A stretch of DNA of 26,497 nucleotides. Source: Pseudomonadota bacterium (lineage in GTDB: Bacteria; Pseudomonadota; Gammaproteobacteria; Steroidobacterales; Steroidobacteraceae). Below the pieces are notes generated by a model that saw only the letters and a program-made list of their open reading frames with translations, was not told the DNA's origin and did no database searches. Positions 7,736 through 14,746 of this stretch are shown here, piece after piece. The stretch is taken from NCBI GenBank assembly GCA_023423065.1, contig JAFAGC010000109.1, positions 1-26,497 on the forward strand, written 5' to 3'. The translations under genes and the position numbers were made by a program. Within the stretch, counting starts at the first letter, position 1; the number at the start of each line of letters is the position of its first letter.

Positions 7736-8857
7736 ATGCACCGGATTCTGGTCCTGGGCGGATATGGATTCTTCGGCGGCAGGATCTGCGCGTCCCTGGC
7801 GCGCAGTCCGCGCATCCATTTGTTGATCGCCGGGCGTAACGCCGACAAGGCCGCCGCTCTCGCCTACCAGGTGGGACTGCGTTCCGAGAATGCGAAGGCG
7901 CTGGACGCGTCGGATCCACAGCTCGCCGAGAAGCTGCGCAAGCTCGAGGTCGCGACGCTGATCCACACGGCGGGACCGTTCCAGAAACAGGACTACTCGG
8001 TGGCCCAGGCCGCGATCCGCGCGGGCTGCAACTACCTCGATCTGGCTGATGGACGGGCATTCGTCACCGGCATAGGCGCGCTCGACGCTGCCGCGCGCGC
8101 CGCGGGCGTCAGCGTCGTGAGCGGCGTGAGCTCGCTGCCGGCGCTGTCCTCCGCGGTCGTCGATCGATATCGCGAGCATTTCTCGCGGCTCGATGCGATC
8201 CGTTTCGGCATCAGTTCGGGCGCGGTCGTGCCGGGCATCGCGACGCTGCTCGCCGTGCTCGGCTACTGCGGCCAGTCGTTCAGCGCGCTCGAGAACGGTG
8301 CCTGGACCCCGGTGCGCGGCTGGCTCGATACGCAACTGCACGAGTTTCCAGGACCCGTGGGCCCGCGGCCGCTCGGGCGTTGTGACGTGCCGGATCTCGA
8401 CCTGCTGCCCGCGCGTTTCGCCGGCATCAAAACGGTCGCCTTCCACGCGGGCTTCGCGAGCGAGGCCGGGCACCGCTTCGTCGAACTACTCGCGCGGTGG
8501 GTGCGCGACGGGAAACTGAAGAGCGCGCTGCCCTTCGCGCGCCCGCTCGCGACGATCGCGAAATGGACGGAGTCGTTCTTCAGCGACCGCGGCGCGATGT
8601 TCGTGACGATGCAGGGCGTCGATACGGATGGCGCGCCGCTGGAGCTCACCTGGAATCTCGTCGCGCGCGAAAATCACGGACCCAACATCCCGTGTGGCCC
8701 CGCGATCGCGCTGGCGAACAAGATCGCGGCGGGCTTCGTGCCGCCACGGGGTGCGATGCCCTGCATGGGATTACTCCGCGTGGAAGAGATACTGGAGCCG
8801 CTGAAGGGGCTCAGCATCCGCGAGATGCCGCCGGTGGAGTATCAGAACTCCCATTGA
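7736..8857 (+). CDS. Saccharopine dehydrogenase-like NAD(P)-binding protein
   Basis: A 373-aa Rossmann-fold protein of the saccharopine dehydrogenase/trans-acting enoyl reductase type; substrate unknown. The N-terminus MHRILVLGGYGFFGGRI is a beta-strand plus glycine-rich loop for NAD(P), followed by AGRNADKAAAL, whose Arg suits NADP. The segment HTAGPFQKQDYSVAQAAIRAG and CNYLDLADGRAFV is typical of the family. The C-terminal half has no recognised catalytic motif. No ribosome-binding site is obvious, and the -10-like AATACT lies only about 10 bases upstream, so the mRNA may be nearly leaderless. Its stop lies inside the 3' end of the convergent receptor gene (16-base overlap). No pathway partner is adjacent; true lysine metabolism is not indicated. 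Confidence 0.8.
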   Translation: MHRILVLGGYGFFGGRICASLARSPRIHLLIAGRNADKAAALAYQVGLRSENAKALDASDPQLAEKLRKLEVATLIHTAGPFQKQDYSVAQAAIRAGCNYLDLADGRAFVTGIGALDAAARAAGVSVVSGVSSLPALSSAVVDRYREHFSRLDAIRFGISSGAVVPGIATLLAVLGYCGQSFSALENGAWTPVRGWLDTQLHEFPGPVGPRPLGRCDVPDLDLLPARFAGIKTVAFHAGFASEAGHRFVELLARWVRDGKLKSALPFARPLATIAKWTESFFSDRGAMFVTMQGVDTDGAPLELTWNLVARENHGPNIPCGPAIALANKIAAGFVPPRGAMPCMGLLRVEEILEPLKGLSIREMPPVEYQNSH

Positions 8858-11217
8858 AATCCCAGCGAGGGCAATCGCGGCAGCCAGTAGCCGGATTCGA
8901 CGTCGAGTGTCGGGGGGCCGATCGACTTCGGTTGCAATCGAAACTCGTCGACGCAGCACTCGTTCTTGCGATCGAGCAGATTGGTGATTTCGAGATACAG
9001 CGATAGTTTGCTGTTCGCGAGGCGCACTTCCCGGTTCACGCGCAGATCGATGCGCGCATAGGAATTCAGCCGGTCTCCGTTGCGCGGCCCGGCTTCACCC
9101 ACGACGAAATACTCACCGTCGGGCTGCTGCGTGACGTCGATGCCGAGTGCCGTGATCGGAGTACCACTGTGCATCAATCCCGCGAGACTCACGTTCCAGG
9201 ACGCGCCCGTCCAACTACCGCCGAATGACAGGGTTTCTCGTTGCTCCCACAGGCGCGGCACCCACTGGCCGTCCTCCAGGTCCTCGGCGCGCGCCAGCGC
9301 GAGGCTGATCCAGCCGCCGACGCCGCGCTCCGCGTCGCGCCGCAACGTGAGCTCGACGCCACGCGCCCGCGCCTCGGGCGCATCGATGCGGATGCGATCG
9401 ATGGCGCCCTCCGGAATGAGTTGCGTGTTGTCGAGCGCGTTCTCGAAGCGCGGTCGCAGGTCCTCGTAGGCCTTTTCGTAGACGTCGAGGCGCGCGCTCA
9501 GACCGTGGGCGAAGCGGTGCGTGTACCCCAGCACGATGTGCCGCGCGCGTTCGGGCTCGAAGATCCGCGTGACATCGTCCTCGACCTGCAGTTCGTTCAC
9601 GCGCTGCGGTTGATAGATGACGCCCCAGGCGGCACGCACCTCGCCGGCATCGCCCACCGCATATACCGCGTTCACTCGCGGACTGACCGTGCCGAAGTCC
9701 TGGCCGGTGTCGTATCGATACGCGTCGATGCGGCCGCCCACCTCCGTCGTGAAGCGCGATCCGATGCGCTGACGCCAGGCAGCGTAGGCGCCGTACTTGC
9801 GCAGCTGCACCGACATCCGCGTGCCGTACTGCGTGTCGATCGGCACCGGGGTCACGAGCGGGTCCATGATCCGCGAAAACAGAGAGTAGTCGTAGTCGCC
9901 GTCCTGCTGCCCGACGTTGAAGCCGAAGCGCGCGAGCCGTGTTTCGCCGAAGGCCCAGCCCCAGTCCTGCCGCAGATCGAGGAAGCGGAATTCGTTGTCG
10001 CCGTGGACGGTTCCCTGGCGCTCGTCCTCTTCCTCACCGCTGGCGTCGCGCGTCTGCCGCACGGTCGCGGCCGACAGCACGGTGCGGCTGCTCACGGAGT
10101 CGGTGAACGCGTGATCGAGCGTGAACCAGAGATGTTTGGAATGACCTTTGCCGGCCGAGTTGATGTCGTCCGTGTCGTCCTCGGAGAGGAATCTGAGATC
10201 GTCGTCGCTCAGCAGGAAACGCGCATTGAGTTTCGTGTTCTCGCCCAGGTCGAATCCGGTCGCGGCGAACACGTCCGTGTAACGCGGCGTCAATTGCTCG
10301 TCGTCGGGGACGACCCGTTTCGTGAGGACGTCGAGAAAGCCGCGGCGCACGGACAGCAGCCAGGATCCCCGGTCGTCGGCGAAGTTGCCCGAGGTGCGGC
10401 CGTAAGCACTGACGAAGCTGATGCCGGCGCCGTGGCGATATTCATCCGCCGGCGATGGCCTGCTCGTCTCGAGGGCCACCGCGCCGCTCATGTAGTCGCC
10501 GACGTCGGCGGTCATGCCGCCCGTGACGAAATCGATGCCTTGCACCAGGTTCGTGTCGAGCACGCTGAGCGCGCCGTTGATGTCGCGGAAGTGGAAGGCG
10601 TTGTGGATCTCGGCGCCGTCGATCGTGAGCAAGGCCTCGTCGAGGCGGCCGCCGCGGATGTTGAGCGCGGCGCTGATGTCGCCGCCGGATACGCCGGGCA
10701 GCACCTTGAGCATGCGCATCGCGTCGTCGGCCAGGTGCGGCAGGCGTTCGACGTCCTTGCGGTCGAGGAACGTTTCACTCGCGCCCGCGACGGCGAGGCG
10801 CATGCGCGTGGCGGTGACGTCGACGACGGCGAGATCTTCCAGCTTCTCCTCGGGTGCGGTTTGAGTCATCGGCGCGGCGGGCTTCGTGTCCTTCGCGATG
10901 AGCCAGTCGCCATTCGGTGCGCGCACCGCGCGCAACTTCCACGGGGCGAGGATTTCGCGCAGCAGTTCTTCGATGTTGGTCGCCGCCGGCGCCGTGAGCA
11001 GTTTCATGTCGGGACGCACGAGCGCGCTGCTGTACACGATCGTGTAACCCCGCGCATTGAGCCGGGACAACACGGATTGCAGCGAATCGTCGGCGCGCAT
11101 CACGATGCTCGCGATCATCGGGCTGTCGGCTTCGGCGGGCGCGGCGGGTGCGGCGACACACAGCGCAACCAGCCACAGGGTGAGGCGGGCGCGAGCCATG
11201 AAGTCGATCGGCCTCAT
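8842..11217 (-). CDS. TonB-dependent receptor/transducer with N-terminal STN signalling domain
   Basis: An outer-membrane TonB-gated transporter of the FecA/FpvA transducer class, 791 aa. A signal peptide (MARARLTLWLVALCVAAPAAPAEA) is followed by an STN domain at about residues 32-110 (DDSLQSVLSRLNARGYTIVYSS, then LLREILAPWKLRAV). The plug comes next (LPHLADDAMRMLKVLPGVSGGD, LNIRGGRLDEALLTIDGAEI), then the beta-barrel, ending in ...GFQWEF with the terminal Phe typical of outer-membrane proteins. The STN domain contacts the FecR partner in the periplasm, which fits its place after the sigma and fecR genes. The ATG at 11217 overlaps the fecR stop by four bases; an ATG at 11199 would give a neater signal peptide. 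The ligand is unknown: no Fur-like site is seen here, and the sequence does not say whether it takes siderophore, sugar or another substrate. Confidence 0.93.
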   Translation of the reverse strand: MRPIDFMARARLTLWLVALCVAAPAAPAEADSPMIASIVMRADDSLQSVLSRLNARGYTIVYSSALVRPDMKLLTAPAATNIEELLREILAPWKLRAVRAPNGDWLIAKDTKPAAPMTQTAPEEKLEDLAVVDVTATRMRLAVAGASETFLDRKDVERLPHLADDAMRMLKVLPGVSGGDISAALNIRGGRLDEALLTIDGAEIHNAFHFRDINGALSVLDTNLVQGIDFVTGGMTADVGDYMSGAVALETSRPSPADEYRHGAGISFVSAYGRTSGNFADDRGSWLLSVRRGFLDVLTKRVVPDDEQLTPRYTDVFAATGFDLGENTKLNARFLLSDDDLRFLSEDDTDDINSAGKGHSKHLWFTLDHAFTDSVSSRTVLSAATVRQTRDASGEEEDERQGTVHGDNEFRFLDLRQDWGWAFGETRLARFGFNVGQQDGDYDYSLFSRIMDPLVTPVPIDTQYGTRMSVQLRKYGAYAAWRQRIGSRFTTEVGGRIDAYRYDTGQDFGTVSPRVNAVYAVGDAGEVRAAWGVIYQPQRVNELQVEDDVTRIFEPERARHIVLGYTHRFAHGLSARLDVYEKAYEDLRPRFENALDNTQLIPEGAIDRIRIDAPEARARGVELTLRRDAERGVGGWISLALARAEDLEDGQWVPRLWEQRETLSFGGSWTGASWNVSLAGLMHSGTPITALGIDVTQQPDGEYFVVGEAGPRNGDRLNSYARIDLRVNREVRLANSKLSLYLEITNLLDRKNECCVDEFRLQPKSIGPPTLDVESGYWLPRLPSLGFQWEF

Positions 11218-12197
11218 CTCATCGGGCCGCGATGTTCACCGACGAACAACACACCGTCGCGCGCCTCGAAAACGAGGCCGGTCACCAGGGACATCCGCTC
11301 CAGCATCGCCGGCGTGTCCAGGCCGTCGACCGAGCCGTGCAGGCGGATCTCGTGTGTCTGCTGCTCGAGCGCATCACTCGAGTAACGCAGTCGCCAGCCG
11401 TGCTCGCGCGCGAGCCACGCGAGGAATTCCGACAGCGGACGTCCTTCGATGTCGAGCGTCGGCGCGACGCTCGCGAACTCTTCCCAGGGCGCGCCGAAAG
11501 ATGGCAGCCCGCGCCGCCAGGTCTGCTTGCCATCGCGCACTTCGAGCTCCTCGCCCGCGGCGATGCCCGAGTTCGCGAGCAGCACGCGGCCTTCCCGCAC
11601 GCGCACGCGCGTGGCGTCGCCGGTGACCGAGACCAGGAACTGCGTGCCGACGTGCGCCACGTCGCCGACTGGCGTTTCGATGATGAGCGCCGAGCCGGTG
11701 TTGATGCCGCCCGAGTCGACATACACCGCGCCCGCGACCAGCGTCACGCGATCGGTAGCGTCGAAGCGTACGCGGGTCTCGCGGTCGACGCGCAGCGAAA
11801 CGCCGTCGATCAGCGCGGTCGCGATGCGACCGCTGGCCGTCGTCAGCGTGGCGCCTGAGAGCACGATGGCTCCTTCTCTCGCCGCGGCAGCGTATCCGTC
11901 GTACTCGATGGATGCCGTGCCCTGCAACGTCGCGATGTGCGCGACCGTCGCGGGCGGCGTCGACTCGCGCGGGACGTTCAGCCACAACGCCAACGCCGCG
12001 ACTCCGGCGGCGGCCGCCAGCGAGAATGGAATACGCCAGCGGAAGCCGCGCGACTTCGACGCCCTCTCGCGACCGCACCGCCAGGATTCTTCGGCTGCCG
12101 CGCGTGCGCGCTCCATGCTCGCGGCGGACGGCATTTCCCGCTTGCCGCCGAGACGGATCAGGTTCTCGATCGAACGGTCATCGTCGCGGTAGCTCAT
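11214..12197 (-). CDS. FecR-family anti-sigma/sigma-regulator
   Basis: A single-pass inner-membrane regulator of 327 aa that relays receptor occupancy to its cognate ECF sigma. The cytoplasmic N-terminus (about residues 1-50) includes SIENLIRLGGKR. One membrane helix follows at about 55-73 (FSLAAAAGVAALALWL). The periplasmic FecR domain covers about 84-185 (HIATLQGTASIEYDG, SGATLTTASGRIATALIDG, VGDVAHVGTQFLV). A C-terminal module at about 248-322 (RPLSEFLAWLAREHGWRLRYSS) resembles the STN domain of the neighbouring receptor. It begins two bases after the sigma stop and overlaps the receptor gene, so this is one operon. Confidence 0.92.
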   Translation of the reverse strand: MSYRDDDRSIENLIRLGGKREMPSAASMERARAAAEESWRCGRERASKSRGFRWRIPFSLAAAAGVAALALWLNVPRESTPPATVAHIATLQGTASIEYDGYAAAAREGAIVLSGATLTTASGRIATALIDGVSLRVDRETRVRFDATDRVTLVAGAVYVDSGGINTGSALIIETPVGDVAHVGTQFLVSVTGDATRVRVREGRVLLANSGIAAGEELEVRDGKQTWRRGLPSFGAPWEEFASVAPTLDIEGRPLSEFLAWLAREHGWRLRYSSDALEQQTHEIRLHGSVDGLDTPAMLERMSLVTGLVFEARDGVLFVGEHRGPMR

Positions 12198-12199
12198 GG

Positions 12200-12796
12200 T
12201 CAGAGCACCTTGCCGGCCGCGCCGCCGGACAACATCGTGAAGGTCTCGCGGAATGCGTCGCGGGCGCGCGTGAGCAGGGATTCAACGGCTTTCGGCGAAC
12301 GGCCGAGCCGGAGCGCGATCTCCTCCATGCTGAGGTCGCGCAGATACTTCCACTCGAGGATATCGCCGTATGGAGCGGGTAGATAGTCGAGCGCCGTCCG
12401 GATCGACTCGCGCACCTGTTCGCGGTCGGCCGCGCCCGCCGGATCCGCCTGCTCGCCGAGCAGCGATTCGAGTGCCGCGCGCACGGCCGGATCATCCTCC
12501 GCCAGTGGCGGCGCGGCGCTCCATTGGCGCGCCTCCTGCCAGCGCGTGCTAATCTCGCGCCGGCAAAGCGTGCAGAGCCAGGTGAACAACGCCGCTTCGC
12601 CGCGATAGCCGTGCAGGCTCTCGAGCGCGCGGCACAACGTGGCCTGCGCCACGTCTTCCGCGGTCGCCGCGTCATTCGGCATGCGGCGTTTCACGAAGCG
12701 GAAGAGCTTCGGATAGTACTCGTTGAAGAACGAGTCGAAAGCCGCGCGGTCGCCCTGCAGCAGTCTATCGACGAGTTGGCGGTCCGCGACGTTCAT
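12200..12796 (-). CDS. ECF-type RNA polymerase sigma factor (FecI-like)
   Basis: A 198-aa sigma-70-family factor with only regions 2 and 4. Region 2 runs from about residue 17 (FFNEYYPKLFRFVKRRM) through AEDVAQATLCRALESL and WLCTLCRREISTRW. Region 4 lies at about 135-185 (LPAPYGDILEWKYLRDLSMEEIALRLGRSPKAVESLLTRARDAFRE), containing the helix-turn-helix that reads the -35 box. The ATG at 12796 is chosen because the sigma fold starts right after it; an in-frame GTG at 12880 would add 28 residues unlike any sigma. No good Shine-Dalgarno is visible. With the adjacent fecR and STN receptor it forms a complete cell-surface signalling cassette, presumably directing transcription of its own operon. 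Confidence 0.92.
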   Translation of the reverse strand: MNVADRQLVDRLLQGDRAAFDSFFNEYYPKLFRFVKRRMPNDAATAEDVAQATLCRALESLHGYRGEAALFTWLCTLCRREISTRWQEARQWSAAPPLAEDDPAVRAALESLLGEQADPAGAADREQVRESIRTALDYLPAPYGDILEWKYLRDLSMEEIALRLGRSPKAVESLLTRARDAFRETFTMLSGGAAGKVL

Positions 12797-12840
12797 CGGG
12801 GCGGTTAGTGTGCAGCGCGGGCCGGAATCCTTCGCGGGAA

Positions 12841-12855
12841 CCCTCGCAGCGAGGG
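12841..12855 (-). promoter_or_regulatory. Perfect hairpin in the divergent sigma/serine-hydrolase control region
   Basis: CCCTCG (12841-12846) pairs with CGAGGG (12850-12855) with a three-base loop. On the minus strand it directly follows GTGACAAAAT, about 45 bases before the sigma ATG; on the plus strand it lies about 58 bases before the serine hydrolase ATG. Its central position suggests an operator or leader structure shared by both genes. It could also be a chance hairpin in GC-rich DNA. Confidence 0.4.
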
Positions 12856-12912
12856 ATTTTGTCACCGAATGCCCACCCACACTCGTCCATCTACAGGAAT
12901 CGTGGAGTCGCG

Positions 12913-14031
12913 ATGCGTCATAAGGTCTTCGCTCTGTTCCTGCTGCTCACCGCCTGCCGCTTCGGAGACGACAGCAGCGAGCCGCCGCGCGATGTGAATC
13001 CCGGCCTGCCACCCCTGGTTTCGACCACGCCCGAGTACACCGGCGATGGCTGGGTGGTCTCCGCCGCGGCCGCCGAAGGCATCGATGCGACCGCCCTGAT
13101 CTCCGCCTTCGACCGCATCCGCGAGGGCGAGTATCCGCGCGTGGATTCCATGGTCATCGCGCGCCGCGGGCGCCTGGTCGCGGAGGGTTACTTCAACGGC
13201 TTCGGCCGCGATTCGTTGCACGACCTGCGGTCGACGGGCAAGAGCTTCACCTCGGCGTTGGTCGGGATCGCCATCGGGCAGGGCCTGCTGGGCGCGGACG
13301 ACCTCGTGTCCCAGCACATTCCGAACTTCGACGGCCACGCGAACATGAGCGACCGCAAACGCGCGATCACGATCCGTCACCTGCTCGACATGAGCTCGGG
13401 TCTCGCGTGCGACGACTGGATTCCGAATTCGCCCGGCCAGGAAGAGCGAATGTACGACTCGAGCGACTGGATCCGGTTCGTGCTCGACCTTCCGGCGCCT
13501 TTCCTTCCCGGCTCCGTGCCGCAGTACTGCACCGGCGGGGTCGTCCTGCTCGGTCACATCGTGTCGCTGCGCTCCGGAATGGAGCTCGATGCGTATGCCC
13601 AGGCCTATCTATTCGATCCGCTCGGCATCCGCGAATCGACCTGGCGCCGGTCGCCGGACGGGCGCGCCACCGGCGGCGGCGGCCTGCGGCTCAAGCCCCG
13701 CGACGCCGCGAAGCTAGGGCAGCTCTATCTCGCGGGTGGCGTGTGGAACGGAACGCAGGTGGTGCCGGCCGCGTGGGCGACCGAATCGGCATTACGCGTG
13801 AACATGCTTGGGTCCGACGGTTATGGATTCCTGTGGTGGAAGCGTTCGTTCCCGCATCACGGCGCGATCACGGTCGAGAGCTTCTTCACGTCGGGGAATG
13901 GCGGGAACTACATCTTCGTGATCCCCGCGCTGGATCTCGTCGTGACGTTCACCGCGTCGAACTACAACTCGCGGAAATCGGACCTGCCGTTCGATATCCT
14001 GACGCGCCACGTATTGCCGGCGATCAGGTAG
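12913..14031 (+). CDS. Serine hydrolase of the beta-lactamase/class C family, predicted lipoprotein
   Basis: A 372-aa envelope enzyme of the penicillin-binding-protein/esterase group (Pfam beta-lactamase fold); substrate unknown. The signal MRHKVFALFLLLTAC ends in a lipobox with Cys15, then Arg/Phe/Gly/Asp. The catalytic S-x-x-K is Ser107-Thr-Gly-Lys110 in LRSTGKSFTS. The expected YxN motif reads Tyr205-Cys-Thr in QYCTGGVVLLGHI. The third motif region is TSGNGGNYIFVIP near the C-terminus. The ATG has GGAG seven bases upstream. It is divergent from the ECF sigma gene and may belong to its regulon. Family members include esterases, D-aminopeptidases and PBP-like proteins; real beta-lactamase activity should not be assumed. 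Confidence 0.9.
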   Translation: MRHKVFALFLLLTACRFGDDSSEPPRDVNPGLPPLVSTTPEYTGDGWVVSAAAAEGIDATALISAFDRIREGEYPRVDSMVIARRGRLVAEGYFNGFGRDSLHDLRSTGKSFTSALVGIAIGQGLLGADDLVSQHIPNFDGHANMSDRKRAITIRHLLDMSSGLACDDWIPNSPGQEERMYDSSDWIRFVLDLPAPFLPGSVPQYCTGGVVLLGHIVSLRSGMELDAYAQAYLFDPLGIRESTWRRSPDGRATGGGGLRLKPRDAAKLGQLYLAGGVWNGTQVVPAAWATESALRVNMLGSDGYGFLWWKRSFPHHGAITVESFFTSGNGGNYIFVIPALDLVVTFTASNYNSRKSDLPFDILTRHVLPAIR

Positions 14032-14040
14032 CCAGTTGCC

Positions 14041-14721
14041 TCAGATCTCCGACCACATCCGCAGCAGGTTGTGATAGTGCCCGGCGAGCGCGACGGTTTC
14101 ATCGGTCTCGCCGATCCTGCCGCGCAGCTTCTGGATGGTCTGGTCGAGCCGGAACAGGTGCTCGCGGTGACGATCGTCCGGAATCATGCTCTGCGTCCAG
14201 AAGAACGAGCAGATGCGCGCGCCGCGCGTCACGGGATTCACGCGATGCAGGCTGCCGGAGTTGTACAGGATCAGGTCGCCGGCGGGTAGTTTGACCGAGT
14301 GCTCGCCGTAGGTGTCCTGGACGATGAGCTCGCCGCCGTCGTAGTCGGCGGGATCCGTCAGGAACAGCGTCGAGGACAGGTCCGTGCGGATGAAGTGCGT
14401 GCTGCCCGGCACCGCGCGCACGGCGCCGTCGATGTGCATGCCGTAATGCTCGCCGCCCTCGTAGCGGTTGAACAGCGGCGGAACGGTCTTGAGCGGCAGC
14501 GCGGCGGAAAAGAACAACGGATTGCGCGCGAGCGCGGTGAGGATGAGCTCGCCGATCTGCCGGGCGACCGGAGACAGTTCGGGAAGTTGCCGATTGCGCT
14601 TCACCAGCGCGCCCTGCTCGCCGACGGTCGACTTGCCGTCGGTCCATTCGGCCGCGTCGAGCAGGCGGCGGCACTCCGCCACCTGCTCGGCGCTCAACAG
14701 GTCTGGCACGCGAATCAGCAT
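14041..14721 (-). CDS. Fe(II)/2-oxoglutarate-dependent PKHD-type hydroxylase (PiuC/YbiX)
   Basis: A 226-aa dioxygenase of the PKHD-type (prolyl-4-hydroxylase-like) family. The iron ligands are visible as His96 and Asp98 (YGMHIDGAVR) and His159 (SGSLHRVNPV). Arg169 (RGARICSFFW) is the likely 2-oxoglutarate anchor. The C-terminal YHNLLRMWSEI motif is also typical of YbiX/PiuC. It lies 25 bases downstream of a TonB-dependent siderophore receptor on the same strand, the arrangement known for fiu-ybiX and piuA-piuC, so it probably shares that iron-regulated transcript. The physiological substrate of this family is not established; a role in processing imported catecholate-type siderophores is commonly proposed. 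Confidence 0.94.
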   Translation of the reverse strand: MLIRVPDLLSAEQVAECRRLLDAAEWTDGKSTVGEQGALVKRNRQLPELSPVARQIGELILTALARNPLFFSAALPLKTVPPLFNRYEGGEHYGMHIDGAVRAVPGSTHFIRTDLSSTLFLTDPADYDGGELIVQDTYGEHSVKLPAGDLILYNSGSLHRVNPVTRGARICSFFWTQSMIPDDRHREHLFRLDQTIQKLRGRIGETDETVALAGHYHNLLRMWSEI

Positions 14722-14746
14722 GCGCCGGATGCTCGCACACTCGGGC

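Noticed and set aside
7554..8060. Upstream in-frame extension of SSB
   Set aside because: The extra residues are antisense to the plus-strand gene and unlike SSB; MARGINKV at 7553 is the family start.
9241..11385. 714-aa open frame on the plus strand opposite the STN receptor
   Set aside because: Its composition is Arg/Val/His/Asp-rich with no domain motif, typical of antisense frames in GC-rich DNA. The minus-strand receptor has full family signatures.
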